NCBI GenBank assembly: GCA_032164245.1 | Contig: JAVMKO010000003.1 | Span: 4,350,651 to 4,414,650 of the forward strand | Direction: 5' to 3' | DNA length: 64,000 bases | Origin: Sternotherus odoratus | Lineage: Eukaryota; Chordata; Testudines; Kinosternidae | Shown: positions 55,861 through 64,000 of the stretch, in pieces | How the letters are laid out: each line of letters starts with the position of its first letter | Numbering within the stretch: the stretch's first letter is position 1 | Translations under genes and position numbers: made by a program | The notes under the pieces: model-generated | Seen by the model: only the letters and a program-made list of their open reading frames with translations | Database searches by the model: none | Told to the model about the DNA's origin: nothing

Positions 55861-57403
55861 TTTTTAAAATTACACTAATGCACTTTGGTTTGGAACTGCT
55901 GAAACAAACTGAACAGAAAGAGAGAGTGCTGGGGAGAAGAGGGGAGTGGAGTGGTTAAATAGAACTGGGAGAGTTCAGAGGCTTTGTGTTGCTTTTTAAT
56001 TAAATGACTTACAGTAATTTACTGCCTGAAACAACAGGTTTAAATTATTCCGCTTGGGGATTCCCCCCCCCCCCCCACTTGGCTTTTAACAATTTTTATT
56101 GCTTTTTATGTGCTTCAGTGTCTGAATTCTAATGAAGTGACAGTAAAGTGATTATCTCATTTCAGTAAAACTTGCCATCTCAGTTGAATAGAGCAATAAA
56201 GTACATTGCCACAGTTCAAAGATTCGAGGAGGAGCCAGTTCAACAACAGTGCAAATTATGGCCTCAATTCAGCAATGTGCTTAAATGAAAGCATACGGGT
56301 AGGTCCATTGACCATCCCGGGACTTCTCGTGTGCTTAAAGCTAAGCACATGCTTTAATTCTTTGAGGAGTTATGGGCCAGATTGTTTAGTTAAATATGGA
56401 ACAACTGAACCCTTAAGAGAACAAAAGATTGTTAATGGACGATATTATTTATTTGTATTGCATTAGTGACTAGGAGACCTAGTTGGGGGCTAGGACTCCA
56501 TTGTGCTCGGGGCTCTTCAGGCGCAACAAAAGGATGGATCCCGCCCCCAAAACTGTACAATTGAAGTAAAAAAACAGAAGAGAACAGATGGATACACACC
56601 GACCGACAGGAGACCACAAGGGAAAAAATGAGACAATACTGGCCCACCTGATATGATATTGGTCACAGCACGCCAGCTGCCTAAGTGTTTAAAAGATGAG
56701 GTTTGTCTGGCACCTGAAAAAGGAAAACACTCCATAAACTTCCGTTTTTCTTCCTCCTTCTCAGCAGCTGCTCTTTCTCCACTCAGAGGCCCCGCCAACA
56801 GCTCCCCTGGCTTGGCTTTCCCTAAAATAGGAGGGAAGCCTAACTGGGTTCTCCTGTATACCCTGTCTCATAAGACAAAAGCAAGAGGACTCTTTGGGCG
56901 ATGAAACGGCATCACGTCTAAAAGTGGAAATGGAGTAATCTCTTATTGCAAAGCACAATTATCCTGCAGAACTCACTGCTGCTAGATAATTCTGAAACAA
57001 ACGTCTTAAGATGCCAGATAAGATAAAAGATGTTTATAGGGTTAAGAATAACATGCAATTATACCACTTGTGATAAATATTATGGCAGCTATTAGTGCCC
57101 ATGCTTCAGGCCATCAATTTGATTCCCAGATAGGGTGAGAATGAATTTCTCCCCCTGCACAACTTTATGAGGTTACATTTTAGCAGAGCGGCCGCTCTGC
57201 TATAGTTAAGGTTGAGACACACTTACTGTTTCAAAGACGACTACTCTAAGTGCTCTAAAATTCAAATCCTCTCTTGGATTTTCTTGAAATTTGCTGTGCC
57301 TCATGAGGCAGAAAGGTAGGGTTAATGGACCAAATTTGGGATCATTTGAGAAAGATGTTCCTGAGACTCATGAGTTTACAAAATCACCTGCTAATTGGAA
57401 TTT
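55861..57403. other. No gene recognised
   Basis: Holds a poly-C run near 56065-56080 and short open frames only. Confidence 0.4.
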
Positions 57404-57600
57404 GCAGTGTTGCTGTAGCCGTGTTGGCCCAGGTGATTAGAGAGACAAGGTGGGTACAGTATCTTTTATTGGACCAACTTCTGTTGGAGAAAGAGACAAG
57501 TTTTCAAGCACAAGCGCTCTTGAGTTGCTTAGATGTATGTCGCTTTCACCAACTGAAGTTGGTCCGATAAAAGCTATTACCTCACCCACCTTGTCTCCCT
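57404..57600 (+). mobile_element. tRNA-headed turtle-type SINE with inverted arm
   Basis: The head GTTGCTGTAGCCGTGTTGGC is followed by AGAGACAAGGTGGGTACAGT and TTTATTGGACCAACTTC, typical of the cryptodiran-turtle SINE. The end (57555-57598) contains GTTGGTCCGATAAAAGC and CACCCACCTTGTCTCC, the inverted complement of the beginning. This is another one-sided-head fold-back. Confidence 0.75.
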
Positions 57601-57644
57601 GGTTTGGGGAATGTTTTATTTGTGCACACCTGGTGCTCAAGCTG

Positions 57645-57959
57645 TGGAATTATAGAATGTCAGGCTGGAAGGGACCTTGAGAGGTCACCAAGTCCAGACT
57701 CCTGCGCTGGAGCAGGACTAAGCAGATCTAGGCATCCCTGACAGGTATTTACCCGACCTACTTTTAAACCCTCCGATGATGAGGGTTCCACAGTCTAACT
57801 TGGAAGCCTGGTCTAGAGCTTAATTCCCCTTGCAGATAGAAAGTTTTTCCTAATATTGAACCGAAATCTCCCTTGTGCAGAGAAAGCCCATTACTGCTTG
57901 TCCTACCTTCAGTGGGCATGGAGAACAATGGATCACTGTCCTCTTTACAACAGTTCTTA
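57645..57959 (-). mobile_element. CR1 LINE 3' region, first part (split copy)
   Basis: The plus strand carries GGCTGGAAGGGACCTTGAGA, AGTCCAGACTCC, CCTGACAGGTATTT and ACCTTCAGTGGGCATGGAGA, the complement of CR1. It continues at 59082 after a 1.1-kb interruption. Confidence 0.85.
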
Positions 57960-59081
57960 TGTAATGGCGCGACTCAGACTCATAGACTTTAAGGTCAGAA
58001 GGGACCATTATGATCATTCTAGTCCGACCTCCTGCACAACGCAGGCCACAGAATTTTACCCACCCATTCCTGCAGTATAACTCTCACCTATATCTGAGCT
58101 ACTGAAGTCCTCAAATCTTGGTTTAAGGACTTCAAGATACAGAGAATCCTCCAGCAAGTGACCCATGCCCCCTGCTGCAGAGGAAGGTGAAAACCCCCCA
58201 GGGCCTCTGCCAATCTGCCCTGGAGGAAAGTTCCTTCCTGACCCCAAATATGGTGATCAGCTGAATCCTGCGCATGTGGGCAAGACTCACCAGCCAGACA
58301 CCCAGGAAAGAATTCTCTGTAGTAACTTAGATCCCATCCCATCCAACTTTCCATCATATACCACCAGGCCCATCTATTACCATAGTCAAAGATCAATTGC
58401 CAAAATTATGTTATCCCATCACACGACGACTCACCCCTGCAGCACCTCCTGCTGTATGTCCAGGGAATTAGCTCTTTCCAGCACGGAGCGCCCTCTGCAG
58501 GCTGGTGTCTTGCTGTCCACTGGGCCCCATGTCCTTCCCAACCCCCCGGTGCCCTTTTCCTGGGATGCTGCCCCCTGGCAATACCCCCACACTCTGCCTC
58601 TGGGTCTCCCCTCCCTGGGGAACCTCAACCCTCTAATCCCCACCTTGCCTCAGTCTAGGGCTACTGCCAGTCAGCATCAAGCCCCCGCTTCCTGGGGCAG
58701 ACTGCAGTATAAGAGACGGTCATCACAGGCAAGGGGTTTTTGGACCTTCTGCCTTTGACTAGCCCCCCAGTACCCTCCTTTGGCCTCACTTCGGGCCTAC
58801 AGCTTGAGAAGTTGCTAGGCTGGAGCTCCCCAGCTCCCTTACTTATTTCCCCAGCACTGTTCCACCTCAGGTACCCTGTCCCACAGGCAGCCAGGCCCTG
58901 CTCCCTCCCAACTTGGACAGAGACTGTTAAATGCCTGACTCACTGGCCTCTTACAGGGCCCGCTGTGGCCTGATTGGGGCATGGCCCCAGCTGAGGCTGC
59001 CTTCCTAATCAACCTAGCCTTTTCTCACAGCCCCAGACCTCTCTCGGGGCTAGAGGCTGCGCGGGTGATCACCCCGCTACA
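57960..59081. mobile_element. 1.1-kb insertion splitting a CR1 copy; LTR-like ends
   Basis: The flanking CR1 is colinear across this segment. The insert begins TGTAATGG and ends CGCTACA (TG...CA) with flanks TCTTA and CCTTA (4 of 5 bases match). Its interior is mosaic: 57968-58405 resembles the complement of an L3/CR1-like LINE 3' region (TCATTCTAGTCCGACCTCCT), and 58409-59081 is a C-rich unit of unknown family that itself starts TGTTATCCC. An LTR element with a nested LINE piece is one reading. Confidence 0.5.
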
Positions 59082-59300
59082 CCTTAACATATGTGAAGAC
59101 TGTCATCAGATCCCCGCCTCAGGCTTCCTACCCCACGACTAAACAGGCCCAGTTTTTTAAATCTTTCCTCATCAGTTTTTCTAAACCTTCGATCAATTTT
59201 GTTGCTCTCCTCTGGAGTCTCTCCAACTTGCCCACATCTTTCCTAAAGTGTGGTGCCCAGATACTCCAGCTGAGGCCTCAGCAGACCTAAAGAGAGAGGA
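59082..59300 (-). mobile_element. CR1 LINE 3' region, second part (split copy)
   Basis: CTTAACATATGTGAAGACTG, TTTGTTGCTCTCCTCTGG and TCCAGCTGAGGCCTCA continue the minus-strand CR1 that ends at 57959. Confidence 0.85.
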
Positions 59301-59609
59301 ACAACTACCTCTCGCGTCTTCCATATGACACTCCTGTTAATATATCCCATAAAGACATCAGCCTTTTTTTACAGCTGCATCACCTTCTTGACTCATATTC
59401 CGTTTGTGTCCATTATAATCCCTGGATCCTTTTCAGCACTACGACCACCAGTTATCCCTCATTTTGCAGTTGTGCATTTATTTCTCCTTCTTAAGTGAAG
59501 TCCTTTGCAACTGTCTTTATTTAACACTTACACTTACGCTCAGTGTGTAAGTCAGTGACAGGGCCAGAAATATAACCCAAATCGCCTTACTTCCCAATTC
59601 CACAGAAAG

Positions 59610-62000
59610 GGGCCTTTACCCTCTGTGAAAGCCCAAGATGGGGTATTAGTTGGTGTCTGCTACAGACCACCAAATTGTACCAAGGAACAGAGTGACCACC
59701 TCCTTACACACCAATCTATACTGTGTAGGGGGAAAAGCCGTGTGATCATGGGGGACTTCAATCTGAATGACATATGCTGGAGGTCTTACGCTGCCAGTTC
59801 TAAAACATGGAATTTTTAAACACTGTAGATGACAATTTCCTACCTCAAGAAGCGTTGTGGCCCAGGCGAGGGAATTCTTTATTAGACACTATAAAGTGGA
59901 ACTGATCACAGAACTAAAAATAAATTGTAGCTTAGGTGATCACGACGTGATCACATTTATACAGTGAAATCCGACTAAAGTCCAGACCAGTCATATATGT
60001 AATTGCTGCTTTAATAGGGCCAATTTCATTGAGAGGAAAATAATTATGAGCCAAATCAGCTGGGAGGAAAAATAAAAATAAGAAAAATGTGATTGATAAT
60101 TGGGAGCCCTTGAAGACCATCTTACTAGATGTCCAAAAAGCCATGATCCCACAACTAAAAAAGACCATACTGATTAAAATACTGCCCTTGTTTAGAAGTG
60201 AAGTGAAGACAGCTCTAAAAAATACACATGGAACAAATCAAAAAAAGGGGAAGTTGATAGTAATGAATATAAATTAGAAGTTAGGAATTGTTGAAAATGT
60301 ATAAGGGAAGCAAAAGGACACAAGGAGAAATATATGACCAGCAGAGTTAAGCATAATTAGAAGTTATAAAAATATATTAGGAACATAAAGAATCCTGACA
60401 ATGATATTTGTAGATGGAAAAGGTAGATTATCAATAATACTGCAAAAAAGGCAGAATACATATTTCTGCTCTATATTTGAGGAAAAACAGATGATATAAT
60501 CTCATTTTATGGTGATCATAACACTCTTTCCATTCTTTTAGTATCTCTGGAGGATGTTAAACAGAAGTTACTAAACTTGGATGTTTTTAAATCAGCAGCT
60601 TCAGATAACTTGCATCCAAGAGTTTTAAAAGAGTTGTCAGAGGAGCTTTCTGGAACATTAAAGTGGATTTTCAATAAGTCTTGGAGCACTGGGGAAGTTC
60701 CAGAAGTCTGGAAGAAAGCTAATGTTGTGCCAGTTTTTAAAAAGGATAAATAGTCTGACCAGGATAATTAGCCTGACATTGATCTCAGGCAAGACAATGG
60801 AGCAGCTATGATATGGAACTTGATTAATAAAGAATTACAGGAGGGTAATGTAATTAATGCAAATGAACATGGCTAAATGGAAAATGGATCCTGTCAAACT
60901 ACCTGAAAGCGGGTTCCAAAGGATGGATCTAGACTGTTCTCGGTGGTAGCAGATGACAAAACATGGAGTAATGGTCTCAAGTTACAGAGTGGGAGGTTTA
61001 GGTTGGATACTAGGAAAACCTTTTTCTTTAGGAGGGTGGTGAAGCACTGGAATGGGTTACCTAGGGAGGTGGTGGAATCTCCTTCTTTAGAGGTTTTTAA
61101 GGTCAGGCTTGACAAAGCCCTGGCTGGGATGATTTAGTTGGGGATTGGTCCTGCTTTGAGCAGGGGGTTGGACTAGATGACCTCCTGAGGTCGCTTCCAA
61201 CCCTGATATTCTTTGATTCTATTAAACTAACTATACTTTTTTTTGATGAGATTACAAGTTTGGTAGATAAAGGTTACAGTACTGAGATAATATACTTAGA
61301 CTAATGCAAGGCATTTGACTTGGTACTGCATAACATTTTGTTTGAAAACTAGAACAATATAATATTAAATGGCACACATAAAATGGATACAACTGGCTAA
61401 TGGATAGGTCTCAAAATGTAATTGTAAATGGCGAATGACAAAGATTTGGAGGTTCTGATGGATAATTAGCAGAACATGAGCTTTGTCTGACTCTGTGACC
61501 AAAAATGGTAATGTGATCCCGGGATGTCTTGAATAGGAGCAGAGAGGTTATTTTACATCTGTAATTGGTGAAACCGCTGCTGGAATCCTGTGTCCGGTTT
61601 TGGTGCCCGCAATTTAAGAAGGATGCTGATAAATTTGGGAGGGGTCAGGGAAGAGCCACAAGAATGATTAAAGGATTAGAAAACATGTGTTAGTGTGATA
61701 CACGCAAGGAGCTCAATCAGAAAAAGGTCTAACACAATCCAGTAGCAGAAAGTTGAAGCTAGACAAATTCAGACTGGAAATAAGGCATACATTTGTAAGG
61801 GTGAAAGTAACTAAACTTTGAAACTATTTACCAGAGGTTGCGGTGGATTCTCCATCACTGACAATTAAATCAAGATTGGATGTTTTGCTGAAAGATCTGC
61901 CTTAGGAGTTATTTTGGGAAAGTTCTCTGGCCTGTATGATACAGGGGGTCAGACTAGATGATCACAGTGCTTCCTTCTGGCCTTGGAATCTGTGACTTTC
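59610..62000 (+). pseudogene. Degenerate CR1-clade LINE (endonuclease, RT, 3' region)
   Basis: An endonuclease-like fragment (VGVCYRPP and MGDFNL in one reading frame near 59640-59770) is followed by degenerate RT segments colinear with the copy at 36965-38770 and by its 3' region (GGATTCTCCATCACTGACAA; CAGACTAGATGATCACAGTG). Stops and frame changes are frequent, so it is non-functional. A younger CR1 3' end is nested at about 60900-61225. Confidence 0.75.
60900..61225 (+). mobile_element. CR1 LINE 3' end nested in an older LINE
   Basis: GGTTTAGGTTGGATACTAGG, GTTACCTAGGGAGGTGGTGG, GACTAGATGACCTCCTGAGG and a terminal GATATTCTTTGATTCTATTA are CR1 3' sequence. The host LINE resumes after it with TTTTTTGATGAGATTACAAG, as in the uninterrupted order at about 37350. 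Confidence 0.85.
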
Positions 62001-62840
62001 CCAGCCCGATTGGTATTTTTTTAGAGTGTACAAACTGCAATGATTAACTGAGCGAGGAATGCAAAAAAGTCAGTCTGTTTCCTGGTATTATAAAACAGGG
62101 CTAAGTCTCGGTTGCCTTGTGTAATCATATATACCTGTATAAATTGAGAGTCAGATGCTAGCACTCTGGTCTGATGCTTTTTAACCCTTACTTTGCACAG
62201 GTGTCAATGACAGCACACGCTGTAAGAAAATGGACAGTCAGGCTTAATCATTATTCTTTGCACAAACCCATTAGGAGGGCTTGGGGGGACCCATTCTTCC
62301 GACACTGGAGCTTCAAGCAACTCTAGGCCACCCTGCTTAGACCCCAACATAAGGTTGCGGCTGGAATGCTTTGATGAGTCCCCCCACACCCAATCAGCTG
62401 CTGGAGCAGCCCTGAAGCTTCTCTGTGTGATGCTGGGAGATTGACGGGGCTCTGGGGAAGTCACTGGGGGGTGCCTTCCTGTGCTTAATTTCTAATGAAA
62501 GAGGTGTGGAGGCTTAGGCAATTTTTTAACATTCATAACTGATGGAGCAAGCCCAGAGGTGCAGGGGCTAGGAACTGCCAAGCCCAGAGATACCGGGGCT
62601 CAGCCCTGGCACCCCCATTAAGCACTGACTCTTCGTGGTCGTGAACCCCATCCCCCCAGCAGAACTGAAGGGGGACCATTGAAGACTGAGAACTGAAGGG
62701 GGACACAGGATCTCAACTGACGATTCAGCCCACTGCAAAGACTGGAGTAAGTAAGAACTGAGACCCTCATCTGGGTTTGAATTTCAGTTATGTACCCCTA
62801 AAAGTTCTGGGGTGTTCAGACCATGGGGTCGGGGGTTTGG
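62001..62840. other. No gene recognised
   Basis: No coding region or named repeat supported. Confidence 0.4.
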
Positions 62841-63399
62841 CAGGGCCAGATTAATGCTGGGACTTTAGGGGCTGCAGCCCAGGGCCCCGGGCTAAGGGGG
62901 ACCCCAGAGCATCAGGCAGGCTGCTTGCATGCCATGCCCCATGTCGCTCCCAGAAGCAGCTGTTTCCGCGGCCCTTGAGCCCACACCCCTCACTCCCTCC
63001 TGCACCCCAACACTCTGGCCCAGACTGGAGCCCCCTCCTACATCAAGCTCCCTCCCAGAGCCTGCACCCCTCATCCTCTCCTGCACCCCGACACTCTGCT
63101 CCAGCCTGGAGTCCCCTCCTGCACCCAAACTCCCTCCCAGAAAGAAACTAATGCAACAGCTGTTCTCAGGTAAGACGTCGGCTATTTTGAATTCACTTAA
63201 CTATATTCTACGTGGTTTAAGACTGAAATGTAACCACAGAATGGTTTTATGTTAATTAAAAGGCAAGTTCAGTCCAGCGTTAAGAGCCTCGATGACATAA
63301 TTATGATAATTTTGTTTTAAACTAGGAAAAAGACGTGTATACAGGACCCCCACAAAATCTAATAGCCCGCAGGAGAGTTAATCCAGCCCTGGGGATTGG
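62833..63399. mobile_element. Non-autonomous hAT-like element
   Basis: Element 62841-63391 has ends CAGGGCCAGATTAA and TTAATCCAGCCCTG (one mismatch as an inverted pair) and flanks GGGTTTGG and GGGATTGG (7 of 8). The interior contains two C-rich near-repeats (62985-63140) and no transposase. Confidence 0.8.
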
Positions 63400-64000
63400 T
63401 TGGGCCCCTCTCTACTGAAAAGGGGGCTTGCTGTGTGGATAGGTCAATATAAAGGTTTGGATCAGTTCTCTAAAATGGGTACTTTGTCCATCCCTATGGG
63501 GCTGTGGCTGCTGCCCACGCTGGGTGGACTCCATCAGGGCCCTTCGAACCTGTCTAGCCACAGGTGGATCTGTTGGTTTTGGCAGATGTCTTTGCTCTGT
63601 GCCCGGGCTGACTCTGTGCAACCAGGAAGTTCCTGAACCAGCAGCTACCCACCCACAGCCTCCTGTTCAAAGTTTAGAGCAGCTGGGGGAAGGCAGCTCA
63701 CAGCTGGGGGAAAGTTTCCCTGCAGAGAAGTAAACCCCCATCCCGGTTCCAGGAGACAGGGCAGGTTGGAACCGGCAGGAGACTCTGAGCCAGGGCCTTG
63801 CTTCTCCTTGTGGTGAGTGGCTTTGTGCTCACAAAGTTTGTTCTGGGAGAAGTGTGTGGGAATGAGGGTGGAGATAGCAGCTGTGCGCTCTCCCCTGGGG
63901 CTTCCCTCTACCCTGCCTTGGGGAAAACCAGCATGGGAGCACCCTGCTCTCCCTGTGGGATACAGGGGTGACTCCTGCCCCATGGCTCCTCTGCTGTCTC
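63400..64000. other. No gene recognised
   Basis: GC-richer unique-looking sequence. Overlapping open frames on both strands have no domain I recognise. Confidence 0.4.

Noticed and set aside
1..64000. CRISPR array, bacterial operons or other prokaryotic systems
   Set aside because: Repeat content, splice-like signals, hAT, CR1 and SINE elements and the lack of coding density show vertebrate nuclear DNA.

Overview
This window reads as non-coding nuclear DNA of an amniote, most likely a turtle (roughly 0.8 sure). The basis is the mix of interspersed repeats: CR1-clade LINE fragments with the ATTCTATGATTCTATG-type 3' end, tRNA-headed SINEs of the kind common in turtles, many non-autonomous hAT elements with 8-bp target duplications, MIR-like remnants, and a fold-back retroelement family with an arm ending AGCATAAGCTTTCGTGGGCT. 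I recognise no complete host protein-coding gene. Several long open frames (for example across 13.4-15.0 kb) are products of GC-rich or repetitive sequence.

The centrepiece is a complete endogenous gammaretrovirus-like provirus at 14932-24209 on the minus strand. Two 531-bp LTRs, which I read as identical, flank it together with a 4-bp target duplication (CAAA). In transcription order it has a 5' LTR (23679-24209), a proline-tRNA primer binding site, a leader with two near-identical copies of a splice-donor segment, gag (615 aa), an in-frame UAG followed by an apparent pseudoknot, pro, pol (RT-RNase H-integrase) in a different frame from pro, a strong env splice acceptor, env (666 aa from its first ATG), a polypurine tract and the 3' LTR (14932-15462). 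Gag, pol and env are long and open. The one obvious irregularity is the pro-to-pol frame change.

The provirus sits about 0.25 kb from a GC-rich, CpG-rich promoter-like block (about 13.9-14.7 kb). That block carries Sp1 boxes, YY1-type GCCATCTT motifs (two of them in a perfect 36-bp tandem duplication) and a minus-strand splice donor, and it is bordered by a G-run minisatellite (13590-13884). The proviral 3' LTR points into it on the same strand as the inferred first exon.

The rest is a mosaic of mobile elements. Most striking are five loci (5.8, 10.1, 34.7, 42.6 and 46.1 kb) carrying one fold-back architecture: a one-sided head, an arm of about 80-100 bases, a variable centre, and the inverted arm without the head. 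Each is bounded by an 11-13 bp perfect target duplication, so each is a retrotransposition product that forms a long hairpin. The inverted arm carries a hammerhead-ribozyme-like core. A 5S-rRNA-derived insert with a 12-bp target duplication interrupts an old LINE at 37.5-37.7 kb. Regions 4.0-5.7, 7.6-10.0, 10.3-13.5, 26.0-28.2, 29.2-31.0, 31.6-33.5, 34.9-36.8, 41.6-42.6, 42.8-44.4 and 48.0-55.3 kb are mostly AT-rich sequence in which I recognise no gene.
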